From Cystobacter fuscus DSM 2262 (GTDB taxonomy: Bacteria; Myxococcota; Myxococcia; Myxococcales; Myxococcaceae): DNA of 64,000 nucleotides. The position numbers and the translations under genes were made by a program. Below the pieces are notes generated by a model. It searched no databases. It was not told the DNA's origin and saw only the letters and a list, made by a program, of their open reading frames with translations. The stretch spans positions 124,001 to 188,000 of the forward strand of contig NZ_ANAH02000017.1 of the NCBI RefSeq assembly GCF_000335475.2. Direction: 5' to 3'. Numbering within the stretch: position 1 is the first letter of the stretch; each line of letters starts with the position of its first letter. Below, in pieces: positions 8,316-18,620 of the stretch.

Positions 8316-8651
8316 TCAGTGAAGCCAGCGCCCGTGGGCTGCGTGGAAGTCCACGAGCGGCGCGGCATGCTTGAGGTGGGGCCGCCCGGCCGGATCATTC
8401 TCCTGTACCGTCTCGAGCTGGCCTGAAAGAATTTCCTCCATGCTGGCCAGGGGGGAAATCCTCCACAACCGGCGCAGCTCCTCCTCGGTGATCTCTCCCA
8501 GGAGTTCGCCGTGCTCCTCGTCCACCACTGGCAGTCGGCGCACTCCGAGCTCCTGCATCACCCGGAGCGCCGCCACGATGGTGTCCCCGGCGAACAACGT
8601 GGTCGCCCGCGAGACCCACTCTTCCACCGTCCCCTGTACCCGCCCGTCCAT
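8316..8651 (-). CDS. Single-CBS-domain protein
   Basis: A 111-residue soluble protein. Residues about 12-65 form the first half of a CBS pair: TLFAGDTIVAALRVMQELGVRRLPVVDE followed by GELLGEITEEELRRL. The second CBS motif is not complete, so this is a short regulator rather than a full Bateman module; it may dimerise to make one. CBS domains bind adenosyl ligands such as AMP or ATP. It is a single gene between the sigma gene and the PAP2 gene and no partner protein is evident. The target it senses for is unknown. Confidence 0.75.
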   Translation of the reverse strand: MDGRVQGTVEEWVSRATTLFAGDTIVAALRVMQELGVRRLPVVDEEHGELLGEITEEELRRLWRISPLASMEEILSGQLETVQENDPAGRPHLKHAAPLVDFHAAHGRWLH

Positions 8652-8803
8652 GTGCGTCTCCTTCGACCTGTCCTGAAGTCTTAAGCAAACGTCCTGCCAA
8701 TGGGAGGGCCCCCCCTGTCAATGGCTGCCCCCGGACGGTAGGCGGGCTGCGTCTCGGGTAGCCTGGGGGTCCGCTTCCCGGTGGGGCGGAGGAGGTCCGT
8801 GTC

Positions 8804-9451
8804 GTGCGGGTGATGGCGTGGCTGTACCGGTTCAACGAGCCGTTCGTGGGGCGTCTGGTGACGACGGGGGTGACGATCGCCGCCACCTTCCAGCCGTACT
8901 TCTGGCTCAACAATCACCTGCCACCGCGCTTCGACTTCCTCACGCCCCTGGACACGGCGATCCCCTTCCTGCCGTGGACGTACGCCGTCTATTGCAGCTT
9001 CTTCGCGCTGCTGCTCGGGGCGGCGTGGTGCCTGGAGGCGCGCGAGTACCTGCGGATGCTCGCGGCGGTGCTGGTGGCCAACGCCGTGTGCTACCTGGGC
9101 TTCTTCCTCTTCACCGCGCACTACCCGAGGCCCCCCGTGGACAGCATTCCCCCGGGCTTCTGGCGGGAGCAGTTCGCGACGATGCGGGCCTCGGACAACG
9201 CGGGCAACACCTTTCCGAGCATCCACGTGGCCACCACGTGGCTCGGGGCGCTGCGGCTGCGCCACCGGCGCGGCGGCGTGCTGTGGCTGGTGTGGGCGGG
9301 CCTCATCTGTCTGTCCACGCTCACGGTGAAGCAGCACTTCCTCGTGGATGTGCTCGGCGGGCTCGCGGTGGCGGGGGGCGTCCACGCGCTGCTGTTCCGC
9401 CGCGCGGCGCCGTCCACGTCCGTGCCCGCGACGGTGGAGGCCCGGTCATGA
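8804..9451 (+). CDS. PAP2-superfamily membrane phosphatase/transferase
   Basis: A 215-residue polytopic membrane protein starting at GTG 8804 behind GGAGGAG. The phosphatase signature is partial but clear: NTFPSIHVA with catalytic His141 and KQHFLVDVLGG with His178 and Asp182. This two-motif form is that of the inositol phosphorylceramide-synthase/PAP2_3 branch of lipid phosphatases and phosphotransferases. The stop overlaps the next ATG (ATGA), so it is translationally coupled to a fatty acid desaturase. The pair probably remodels membrane lipids. The substrate (phosphatidate, a sphingolipid or a prenyl phosphate) is not determined. Confidence 0.82.
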   Translation: MRVMAWLYRFNEPFVGRLVTTGVTIAATFQPYFWLNNHLPPRFDFLTPLDTAIPFLPWTYAVYCSFFALLLGAAWCLEAREYLRMLAAVLVANAVCYLGFFLFTAHYPRPPVDSIPPGFWREQFATMRASDNAGNTFPSIHVATTWLGALRLRHRRGGVLWLVWAGLICLSTLTVKQHFLVDVLGGLAVAGGVHALLFRRAAPSTSVPATVEARS

Positions 9452-10383
9452 GCGAGCCCGTGGCGCCCCCGCCGCCTCCTCCCGGCACGCTCAACGTGGT
9501 GCTGGCGCTGGGCATCGTCTCCGGGGGCGTGGGCTTGCAGTGGCTCGCGTCCCGGGCGTCCAGTCCCGGGGCGGTGGTGGGGTGGGGCGTCGTGTTCGCG
9601 TTCCTCTTCCTGCCGCTGTACTCGCTGCTGCACGAGGCCGAGCACCGGGTGTTCCATGCGAATGCGCGGGTGAACGAGTCCTTCGGCGTGCTGCTGGCCG
9701 CCTTCTTTCCGGGGCCCTTCACGTTCCTGCGCGCGTGCCACCTGGGCCATCACCGGCGCAACCGCGGCGACGCGGAGATGTTCGACCTGTACTACCCCTC
9801 GGACAACCTCGCGTGGAAGCGGGTGTACTTCTACTTCCTCTACACGGGAGGCTTCTGGCTGGCCGTTCCCGTGGCCGTGGTGTCGATGCTGCTGTGGCCC
9901 GGGCTGCTGCGCGGCCAGGTGCTGCGCGACCCTTCCGCGGTGGCCATGCTCAACGGCATCCCCGCGGGCTTCTTCCGCCGCATCCGGCTGGAGTGCGTGG
10001 GCGTGGTGCTGCTGCACGTGGGGCTGGTGATGGGGCTCGGCCTGTCTCCCGGGCGCTACCTGCTGCTCTACGCGCTCTTCGGGCTGAACTGGTCGGCGCA
10101 GCAGTACATCACCCACGCGGCGAGCCCCCGGCACGTGCTGGATGGGGCCCACAACCTGCGCGCCGCGCGCGTCTACGAGGTGCTGCTGCTGCACTTCAAC
10201 TGGCACCTGGCGCACCACCAGCACCCGCGCGTGCCCTGGCTGTATCTGCCCCGCTACGACGATCCGTCACGCGAGCGGCCGGGCTACCTCATGGCCTTCC
10301 TGCGCTTCTGGCGCGGACCCCAGCCCACCGAGCCGCTCGCGGCGCGGGCACCCGGTGGGGACAAGGCGCCCGGCGTGTCGTGA
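9448..10383 (+). CDS. Membrane fatty acid desaturase-family protein
   Basis: A 311-residue membrane protein with the three histidine boxes of the di-iron desaturase/hydroxylase superfamily: HEAEHRVFH at the end of the first helical pair, HLGHHRRN soon after, and HLAHHQHP near the C-terminus. The N-terminus starts with a proline-rich MSEPVAPPPPPP before the first helix. It overlaps the PAP2 gene by 4 bp. Its box pattern resembles the beta-carotene hydroxylase and fatty acid desaturase groups about equally, so acyl-lipid desaturation or hydroxylation is likely but the substrate is not fixed. Confidence 0.85.
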   Translation: MSEPVAPPPPPPGTLNVVLALGIVSGGVGLQWLASRASSPGAVVGWGVVFAFLFLPLYSLLHEAEHRVFHANARVNESFGVLLAAFFPGPFTFLRACHLGHHRRNRGDAEMFDLYYPSDNLAWKRVYFYFLYTGGFWLAVPVAVVSMLLWPGLLRGQVLRDPSAVAMLNGIPAGFFRRIRLECVGVVLLHVGLVMGLGLSPGRYLLLYALFGLNWSAQQYITHAASPRHVLDGAHNLRAARVYEVLLLHFNWHLAHHQHPRVPWLYLPRYDDPSRERPGYLMAFLRFWRGPQPTEPLAARAPGGDKAPGVS

Positions 10384-10408
10384 CGCCCGCCCCTCGTCCC
10401 CCGCGTGC

Positions 10409-11632
10409 TCAGGGCTTCGGCTTGGAGCCCGTGAGCTGCGACGGGTGGGTGGGCACCTGGATCTCCCCGGCGATGATCTTCGCCTTGAGCGACTCCAGCG
10501 TGCGCAGGGCCTCGTCCTTGCCGGGGAAGTCCAGCCGCACCGGGGCATAGGCGATGCCGCCCTCCTTGAGGCCCAGGGTCTGGGTGCCGCCCCGGAACTG
10601 GCCGCGCACCTGATCGCGCACGGCCTCGTACACCACCAGGTCCACGCGCTTGATGACCGCGGACAGCACGGCCTTGGGCGCCAGATGGGAGGGATCCGAG
10701 TCCACGCCCATCACGTAGACGACCTTCCCCCCGTCGCGCGCTTCCTTCACCGCCTGGATGGCGCCCAGTCCATCCACCCCCGCCGCCGCGAAGATGACGT
10801 CCGAGCCCTTGGTCAGCAGATCCTGCCCCACCTGCTTGCCCAGGGCGAAGTTGGTGAAGCCGCCGGTGTAGTTGACCACCACCGTGGCCTTGGGGTTGGT
10901 GGCCGCCACGCCGGCGCGGAAGCCCGCCTCGAAGCGCTTGACCAGCGGTATCTCCATGCCGCCCACGAAGCCCACCTTGTTCGTCTTCGTCGCGAGTCCC
11001 GCCAGCGCCCCCACCAGGTAGCAGCCCTCCTCCTCGCGGAAGACGACGGTGCGCACGTTGGGCAGGGTGTACGGCTCGCCCTGGGCCGACAAGAGCGGAC
11101 TGTCCACGAGCAGGAAGTGCATCTCCGGGTCGCGCTTCGCGGCCGTCTCCACCGCGTTCTCCAACTGGAAGCCCACCGCGAGCGACAGCGGCACGCCCTG
11201 GTCCGCGAGCAGTTGCAGGTTGGGCTCGTAGTCCTCCGCCACGCGGCTCTGGATGACGATCGGACTGATGCCGAGCGGCTCCACCGGCGAGTCGCGCCGG
11301 GCCAGATCCTCACCCAGCGAGCCCTGGAGCGAGGCCTGCCGCTGCTCGGGGGTGAGATCCTTGTAGCTGCCCCCCTCGTACTTCACGCCCGCGGCCCACT
11401 CCTCCAGCCCCCGCAGGGCCGAGTCGTTGAAGGACTGGTCCCCCCGTCCTCCGAGGCTGAGCACGAGGCCCACCCGCGTCGTCTGCGGCGCGGGCTTCAC
11501 GGTCTCCGGGGTGGTCGCGGCCGCTGGGGCGGACGGGGCGGCGGGGGCCACCGGGGTGGGTTCCTCCTTGGCGCTCTTGCAGGCCAGGAGCAGGGACGAC
11601 GCGAGGAGCAGGGTCGAGAGGCTCGGGCGCAT
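10409..11632 (-). CDS. BMP-family ABC transporter substrate-binding lipoprotein
   Basis: A 407-residue lipoprotein with lipobox LLAC (Cys18) when started at 11632, followed by an Ala/Pro linker of about 40 residues. The mature domain begins VGLVLSLGGRGDQSFND, the typical opening of the Bmp/PnrA/Med family. It also has DVIFAAAGVDGLGA and a late MGVDSDPSHLAP. This family binds purine nucleosides or similar ligands for ABC import. No ATPase or permease gene is adjacent, so it either works with a remote transporter or senses ligand. A Tsx-like porin lies about 3 kb away on the same strand, which would fit nucleoside uptake but is not proof. Confidence 0.88.
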   Translation of the reverse strand: MRPSLSTLLLASSLLLACKSAKEEPTPVAPAAPSAPAAATTPETVKPAPQTTRVGLVLSLGGRGDQSFNDSALRGLEEWAAGVKYEGGSYKDLTPEQRQASLQGSLGEDLARRDSPVEPLGISPIVIQSRVAEDYEPNLQLLADQGVPLSLAVGFQLENAVETAAKRDPEMHFLLVDSPLLSAQGEPYTLPNVRTVVFREEEGCYLVGALAGLATKTNKVGFVGGMEIPLVKRFEAGFRAGVAATNPKATVVVNYTGGFTNFALGKQVGQDLLTKGSDVIFAAAGVDGLGAIQAVKEARDGGKVVYVMGVDSDPSHLAPKAVLSAVIKRVDLVVYEAVRDQVRGQFRGGTQTLGLKEGGIAYAPVRLDFPGKDEALRTLESLKAKIIAGEIQVPTHPSQLTGSKPKP

Positions 11633-11662
11633 GGGCCCGTGTCCTAGCATGGAGGCGATGCG

Positions 11663-12775
11663 TCAGGTGCTGGAGCCGTCCGCGCGCATGCGGTGGAGCC
11701 GGTCATAGTGCCGGTAGCCGAGCTGGTCGAGCGCGTCCGGGGATGCCAGGCCGATGTCCACCAGGGTCTTGATGTCGTACGTGCCCGCGAGCACCGGCGG
11801 CGCGTAGTTCCGCACGGCCTCGGGGGTGCGGAACTTCTCCAGGGGGAAGAGCACCGTGCTCGTGTGCACGTGCATGAAGTGCGCGGCGGACTGCCGCTGC
11901 CAGCCGGGAACGCCGGGCGCGGTGATGACGTGCGGCGTCGCCAGGAACGTGCCGCCGGTGAGGATCTCCAGCTGCTGGCCCACCTGGGCGACGATGCACC
12001 CGGCCGGCGCGACGCCCCGCACCAGCCGGCCCTTGGGCTGCTCGGGGGTGGCGCGGGTGCGCAGGTACAGCCCGCTCTGATCATCCGGCCGGGGCGCGGG
12101 GCGGGCCTGGGGATCCAGGAACCGGCCACCGGGCAGCAGCGTGAGCAGGTTGAAGTCCGTGTGCTCCTCGCCCCAGAGGATGCCGGTGTTCACCTGCGAG
12201 GGCTTGAGCGGCAGGTATTGCAGCGCCCGGGTGACGTGGGGGCCCCGCTCGCAGAACCCGGTGAACGTCGTCTGGGGCAGGCCGAGCGCCACGGCGGCTC
12301 CCTTCAGCAGCGACAGCCCCGCCTCATGCAGCGAGCGGCCGAGCGAGAGCAGTCCTTCCTGGAAGTACGGCGGCGCGTCCTCGGGCCAGATGTTGTCGGG
12401 GTAGAGGTTGGGGAACTCGAGCACGGAGTTCTCGTCGGGCGGGTAGGGCGCGGCGAAGTAGCACTCCTTGAAGTCGGGCTGACCATTGCCGGCCACGGCG
12501 ACCTCGGTGTTCGGCGGCGTCCAGCCTCGCTGGTACCAGATGTCGGCGCGGCCGTAGGGACGCTTGGCCTCGGTGGGCCGGGCGATGAACGCGCCGAACG
12601 CGTCATAGAGCCGCTCGAGCGCCTGGGCATCGACGCCATGGTTCTTCACGTAGACGAGTCCGAAGACACCGAAGGCCTCCCGGAGCGCCAGCGCGCCGCG
12701 CTCGATACGGGATGGGTCCTCCGACGAGAGATCAGCGAGGTCGACAGTGGGAATGTTCATCGGGAGTTCGGCCAT
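11663..12775 (-). CDS. 2-oxoglutarate/Fe(II)-dependent oxygenase (isopenicillin N synthase-like)
   Basis: A 370-residue enzyme starting MAELPMNIPTVDLADL, with an AGGAG site before ATG 12775. The N-terminal DIOX_N segment is followed by the jelly-roll core. Iron ligands are His and Asp in EEHTDFNLL and a distal His in TPHVITAP, and RQSAAHF supplies the RxS 2OG anchor. Proteins of this shape include isopenicillin N synthase, ethylene-forming enzyme and plant-type hydroxylases. No biosynthetic cluster surrounds it, so the substrate cannot be proposed. It ends 30 bp before the start of the BMP-family gene and may be co-transcribed with it. Confidence 0.88.
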   Translation of the reverse strand: MAELPMNIPTVDLADLSSEDPSRIERGALALREAFGVFGLVYVKNHGVDAQALERLYDAFGAFIARPTEAKRPYGRADIWYQRGWTPPNTEVAVAGNGQPDFKECYFAAPYPPDENSVLEFPNLYPDNIWPEDAPPYFQEGLLSLGRSLHEAGLSLLKGAAVALGLPQTTFTGFCERGPHVTRALQYLPLKPSQVNTGILWGEEHTDFNLLTLLPGGRFLDPQARPAPRPDDQSGLYLRTRATPEQPKGRLVRGVAPAGCIVAQVGQQLEILTGGTFLATPHVITAPGVPGWQRQSAAHFMHVHTSTVLFPLEKFRTPEAVRNYAPPVLAGTYDIKTLVDIGLASPDALDQLGYRHYDRLHRMRADGSST

Positions 12776-12861
12776 GGCGGCTCCTGGTGTACCGCGCCTC
12801 GCGTCCTGACGGAATACGAGCCGGGGAGAATGTCCCCGGCCCATCGTCTCACCGCGGAGCG

Positions 12862-13407
12862 TCAGCGCACGCCGGACGTCGAGCTTCCGGGCTGCGTGGA
12901 GGGCAGGGTCGAGAGCCCGGGTTGCTGCACCGGGGTGCTTCCAGGCAGGGTCGTGGTGCTGCCCGACAAGGAGCTGCCCGACAAGGAGCTGCCCGACAGT
13001 GGGCTGCCCGACAGTGGGCTGCCCAGCGAGGAACCGCTCGACAAGGAGCTACCCAACGAGGAACCGCTCGACAACGAGCTGCCCGACAGCGACCCACTCG
13101 ACAGCGAGCTGGAGTTGCTTGGCAGCGTCGTCTGGAAGCTCGAGGAACCTGTCAGGGGCTGCTGGAGTGTGTAGCTGCCCGTCAGGGGCTGCTGGAGGCC
13201 ATAGGTACCGGTCAGCGGCTGCTGAAGGGCATAGCTGCCGGCCATCGGCTGCTGGAGGCCATAGGTACCGGTCAGTGGCTGCTGAAGGGCATAGCTGCCG
13301 GCCATCGGCTGCTGGAACTGGGTGGTGTCTTGTTGCTGTGCATTGGCGATTCCCACCATGCCCAACGAGGTCGTCACCACCGCGACCGCCAGGATGTTCG
13401 TTCGCAT
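12862..13407 (-). CDS. Secreted low-complexity repeat protein
   Basis: A 181-residue protein with a signal peptide ending ANA-23. ATG 13407 is preceded by AAAGGCGAG, which favours it over an ATG 15 bp upstream. The mature part has two repeat zones. Residues 32-91 are six copies of a ten-residue unit of the form QQPLTGTYGL / QQPMAGSYAL. Residues about 95-155 are Ser-Gly-Leu repeats (SSLSSGS, LSGSSLSGS). No cysteines or catalytic residues are seen. Such compositions suit an extracellular or surface structural protein. No known family was recognised, and the gene is monocistronic. Confidence 0.72.
   Translation of the reverse strand: MRTNILAVAVVTTSLGMVGIANAQQQDTTQFQQPMAGSYALQQPLTGTYGLQQPMAGSYALQQPLTGTYGLQQPLTGSYTLQQPLTGSSSFQTTLPSNSSSLSSGSLSGSSLSSGSSLGSSLSSGSSLGSPLSGSPLSGSSLSGSSLSGSTTTLPGSTPVQQPGLSTLPSTQPGSSTSGVR
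13135..13314 (-). repeat. Six in-frame 30-bp repeats
   Basis: Six 30-bp units encode residues 32-91 of the secreted repeat protein. Four of them form two near-identical 60-bp pairs. Slippage or recombination here could change copy number between strains. Confidence 0.85.
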
Positions 13408-13564
13408 GTTCTCGCCTTTCATTCGTGAGGCGCGTGGCCGCGGGGGAAACCTCTTTCCCGACCAGGACCAGCCATCGCGGTTCCCAAGGAAAAAGTATTC
13501 ACGAGCGGACGCTCGCAGAAGCGTCCCTCCCCAGCGTCGCGAGTCGGCGAGCGATGGGACGCGC

Positions 13565-14638
13565 CTACCTGCCCGAGGGGGACGGCCAGAAGGTCACCGC
13601 CCGGGCGCTCTCCGAATTCCAGACGAGCTTGCCTCCCCGGTACAGGTACGGGTGAGCACCGGAGTCGGCGAGCGAGAGCAGGAGAAAGGCCCCCCGTGTC
13701 TGGACGCTGGCCAGGTCATTGGGCCGCAGGGGAAAGCCGGGGAGCGCGGACACCTTCTGCTTGTCCACCTTGCGCACGAGCCCCGTCGCCAGTGCTTCCT
13801 CCTCCCCGAAGGGGATGCTCCAGACCGCGAGGCGCGAGCCCCCTCGGCGCAACAGGGTCCACTCTCCCTCGGGCTCCTCCGGGGAAAAGGCATACAGCTG
13901 ATCGAGCACGACGTCGTCCTCGAGTTCCTCGGGTGTGAAGCGAGGATCCAGGGTGTGGTTCGAGCGCTCACCCAGTTTCTGGCGCAGCGCGAGCACCCGC
14001 GGCCCCGTGGTGTCGGTGGTGGCCTTCACTTCCCGCCGCTTCCAGGCGCCGTCCCGCCATTGGAAGGCGTGGGTGATCAGGGGCCGCTTTCCCTCGTTCG
14101 TCTCGAGCACGACGCGGGTGCCGTCGATCTCCGCCTCGCCCCGCCGCTCCTGCTCGGGGGTGGGCTTCTGCAGGGTGAGCCCCAGCAACTGGCCCTCGGC
14201 ATCGAAGCCGAACTCGATGAGCTCTCCCGAGCCCGGCAAGGGCAGCTCCGTGGCGGTGGCCGCCTCCACGTCCACGAGGAACAGGCGGTCTCGGAAGGCG
14301 GGGGAGGGGAAGCGCTCGGGGAAGGTGGGCCTGCCCGTCACGGGCGCGCTGACGCCGCCGCGCCAGAACCTCGCCGCGCCGTGTTTCCCATCCCGGCTCA
14401 GGGCGGTGGCTCCTCCCTGGCAGTCCACCGCGAGCCGGGCGATGACCTGACGGACGGCCGAGAGGGGTTGGAGTCGGACCCACTCACAGCCCTCTCCGGC
14501 GGGCTCGAGCAGGGACACCAGGGGCTCGGGCGCACGGGACGTCCGGGGTTCCCGGGCGAGTGCCGGCGCCGCGGACCACAGCAACAGCAGGAGCGAGACG
14601 GACAGGGGGCGGTGGAGGGTCGTCACGAGGCGACCCAT
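13565..14638 (-). CDS. Secreted protein of unknown function
   Basis: A 357-residue protein starting MGRLVTTLHRPLSVSL, with a signal peptide ending about APALA-28. The frame is open upstream, but that part would lack a signal and reads into the 3' end of the porin gene. The mature protein has a beta-rich, propeller-like look with repeated short strands (FWRGGVSAPVTG, DRLFLVDVEAATATEL, LLLSLADSGAHPYLYRGGKLVW). No catalytic motif or named family was recognised. It starts 30 bp after the Tsx-like gene ends, on the same strand, so the two are probably one operon. Confidence 0.75.
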   Translation of the reverse strand: MGRLVTTLHRPLSVSLLLLLWSAAPALAREPRTSRAPEPLVSLLEPAGEGCEWVRLQPLSAVRQVIARLAVDCQGGATALSRDGKHGAARFWRGGVSAPVTGRPTFPERFPSPAFRDRLFLVDVEAATATELPLPGSGELIEFGFDAEGQLLGLTLQKPTPEQERRGEAEIDGTRVVLETNEGKRPLITHAFQWRDGAWKRREVKATTDTTGPRVLALRQKLGERSNHTLDPRFTPEELEDDVVLDQLYAFSPEEPEGEWTLLRRGGSRLAVWSIPFGEEEALATGLVRKVDKQKVSALPGFPLRPNDLASVQTRGAFLLLSLADSGAHPYLYRGGKLVWNSESARAVTFWPSPSGR

Positions 14639-14667
14639 TGTTCCACACGCCCCCCGTGGGGGCTGAA

Positions 14668-15522
14668 TCAGATGTTCCAGCGGATCATGCCCTGGAGCAC
14701 GTTCTCGATCTTCCCCTGGATGAGGTAGCGGTTGTAGCCGAGCTGGTATTCGGCTCCCAGGTAGATCTTGCCCGGGGTGAACCGCACGAGCTTGCCGAAG
14801 TCCCACAGCAGCTCGGGCTGGGCCAGGAAGAAGCGGTTGCCGCGCGAGCCCGTCATCGTGCCCACGCCCTCTCCCTCGCCGAACAGACCCGTCTGGAAGA
14901 AGCCGAGGAAGAGGAAGTCCTGCGTGCCCAGCGAGAAGGACTTCTGCCAGGCGAGGCCCACCTGCAGGTCCACACCCCGGAAGGCCCAGTCATCGCGGAT
15001 GACCGTGGTGGCCGTCACGAAGTCCATGCCCGGCACGGCCAGGTCCCACTGCAGGCCGTAGTAGTGGAGCATGCCGAACTTGCTCACGTGCTCCATCTCG
15101 TACTTGAGCGAGACGTCGCGCAGCGGCCCCCAGTCGAACTTGCGCTCCAGCACCTTCTCGGCGATCGACTTGGGCGACACCGCCACCGTGATGCCACCGA
15201 AGAAGCCGCCCTTCTGGTTGGCGCTCTGCTTGAAGACGCTCGCGGGGGTGAAGGGGCCGGTGATGTCGTAGTACAGGAACACCGACCCGTACTCCCACTG
15301 CTGGAAGGCCTTGATGGTCAGCGTGGTCCGTGCGCCGCCGCCATTGAAGTCCTCGTTGAAGCAGTCCACGGCGCCGCGGTATCGGCCTCCGAAGGCCATG
15401 TTGTCCTTGTCCCCGGTGAAGCACGGTGCGCGCAACAGCTCGAACCAGACTCCAGCGAAGGCGGTGGACGACGTCAGGAAGGAGGCGAGCAGGGCGACAA
15501 AACACAACGAGCGACGATTCAT
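14668..15522 (-). CDS. Tsx-like outer-membrane channel protein
   Basis: A 284-residue exported protein (signal peptide ending TAFA-23) made of alternating amphipathic strands. It resembles the nucleoside-specific channel Tsx / DUF5020 group: long aromatic strands such as HYYGLQWDLAVPG and LGAEYQLGYNRYLI, and a closing IENVLQGMIRWNI typical of that group's last strand. Tsx forms a 12-stranded pore for nucleosides. The substrate here is inferred from the family only. It is first in a probable operon with the downstream secreted protein and sits after the terminator of the dab operon. Confidence 0.78.
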   Translation of the reverse strand: MNRRSLCFVALLASFLTSSTAFAGVWFELLRAPCFTGDKDNMAFGGRYRGAVDCFNEDFNGGGARTTLTIKAFQQWEYGSVFLYYDITGPFTPASVFKQSANQKGGFFGGITVAVSPKSIAEKVLERKFDWGPLRDVSLKYEMEHVSKFGMLHYYGLQWDLAVPGMDFVTATTVIRDDWAFRGVDLQVGLAWQKSFSLGTQDFLFLGFFQTGLFGEGEGVGTMTGSRGNRFFLAQPELLWDFGKLVRFTPGKIYLGAEYQLGYNRYLIQGKIENVLQGMIRWNI

Positions 15523-15604
15523 GCGGATCCCCTCGGGTGGCGCGCCCTAGTGAAGGCGGGGGACCGGCTTCGTCAAGTTTTCACGAGCGCGATGTGCCAG
15601 GCCA

Positions 15605-15631
15605 GGGGCACCCACGGGCCGTGGGCGCCCC
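15605..15631 (-). terminator. Hairpin terminator of the dab operon
   Basis: GGGGCACCCACGG (15605-15617) faces CCGTGGGCGCCCC (15619-15631), a 13-bp inverted repeat with one mismatch, 30 bp beyond the stop of the NuoM-like gene. Its arms nearly touch, so the real loop must open a few pairs. Confidence 0.65.
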
Positions 15632-15660
15632 GCTTCACCCTCGCGTCAATCCTTGCACCC

Positions 15661-17210
15661 TCAAGGACGTGCGAGGCAAAGCGCCTTGGAGGGCACCTCA
15701 CCCCGAGCCGCGGACTCCCCGGGGTGACGGGAGGAGGACTCGGGGCCCGCCAGGGACTCCACCTGGGCGGCGCGCAGGTGCAGCAGCGGTCCCGGCACCA
15801 GTCCGCCGAGCACCACCAGGGCGAACAGGGCGAACACCATCCCCCGCTCCCGGGGCAGCAAGTCCTCCACCGTCTCCAGCAGGGCCGCCTGGCCATGGGC
15901 GTGCGGGCCGAGGAATGTGCGCTGGAAGGCGCGCAGGAAGGTGACGCCGTTGATGGCGGTGGTCAGCAGCAGGGGTAGCGCCACCAGCGGGTGGGTGTCC
16001 AGGATGCCGTGCAGCAGCAGATCCTCGCCCACGAAGCTCAGCGTGCCCGGGAAGCCGAGGCTGCCAAAGCCCATGAGGAAGAAGAAGGCCGCCAGACGCG
16101 GGGCGCGGCGCACGAGTCCTCCCAGCCGCGTCATGTCCGTGGTGCCCGTGCGGGACTCGATGGCGCGCACGACGAGATCCAACCCCGTGAGCGCGATGCC
16201 CGCGGCCACGCTCTGGACGAGCGCGCCGGAGATGCTCTGCGTGTTGCCGATGGCCACCCCCGCCAGCATCAGGCCCGACTGGCTCGCCAGGAGGAAGCCC
16301 ACCACGCGGCGCAGGTCCGTCTGCGCCAGCGCCAGCAGCGAGCCATACAGGGCGGCGCACAGGCCCAGCGTTCCGAGCATCACCCCACCCCGGTTCCACT
16401 CCCCGGGCAGCAGCGGCATCACCACGCGCACCAGCAGGTACAGCCCCGCGTGCGCGTTCACCAGCAGCAGGCCCACCCCGAACGGGCCGCGCGCCATGAG
16501 CACGGGCAGCCAGGAGTGGAAGGGCACCACCGCCATGCGCACGCACACCGTCAGCATCAACAACGTGAACACGGGCAGGTGCCACGTCGCCGGCAGCCCC
16601 CGGGCGATCAGCTCCGTCAGGGCGAAGGGCGCCTGGGCGCCGGAGCGCCAGCCCCCCAGGCCCACCAGGGCCGTGGCCACCACCAGCGGCAGCGTGCTCA
16701 CGAGCATGTAGACGCCGAAGGTGCGCAGCGTCCGGGCCTCGGGCCGTGCCCGCGCCTCGCGCGCCAGCAGCGCGCCGGTCGGCACCAGGGTGGCGATGAA
16801 GAAGACGGTCATCAGCGCCAGGTCCTCGGCGCAGAAGAAGCCCAGGGTCATGCTCTCGGTGAGCAGCAGCGCGCCGAGCGTGCTCCGATCGAGCGACTGG
16901 CGCGGACCGGCCGCCACCAGCCCCAGGGTGAGCAGCGCGGTGACCACCAGCGCCAGCACGCTCATGCCGTCCACGCCCAGCCGCAGCTCCACGCCGAGCC
17001 CCGGCACGCGGAACCACGACTCATGCAACTGCACGCCGGGGACGCCGCCCTCGAAGAGGACCACCGCGCCCAGCGTCAGCAGCAGGGTGAGCGCCGCCAC
17101 GCCGAGCGCCGCCTGCCGCTGACGCTCGGGCTGACGGAGCCGGTGCAGCACCGCGGCGCCCAGTGCGGGCAACACCACCAGGAGGGAGAGAAGGGGAAGG
17201 GACGAGCGCA

Positions 17211-17211
<1 letters not shown>
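15661..17211 (-). CDS. NuoM/ND4-like subunit of the Dab locus
   Basis: A 516-residue polytopic protein of the proton-conducting NuoL/M/N (Mrp) superfamily. Start ATG 17211 overlaps the preceding stop as TGATG. Recognisable blocks are LRLGVDGMSVL, VRMAVVPFHSWLPVL (the family K-x-P-x-x-P-F-H-x-W-L-P region) and GSLGFPGTLSFVGE. The first helix pair that normally reads F-W-E reads FFIATLVP, so the key Glu is absent, and the Lys before PFHSWLP is Arg. It is last in the sulP-dabA-dabB operon, where standard Dab systems have no second ion-channel subunit. It may be a structural or regulatory partner of the complex rather than an ion pump in its own right. Confidence 0.85.

Positions 17212-18606
<1,395 letters not shown>

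Positions 18607-18620
<14 letters not shown>

Noticed and set aside
13135-13314. Possible CRISPR array
   Set aside because: The 30-bp repeats are contiguous without spacers and in frame with the secreted repeat protein.
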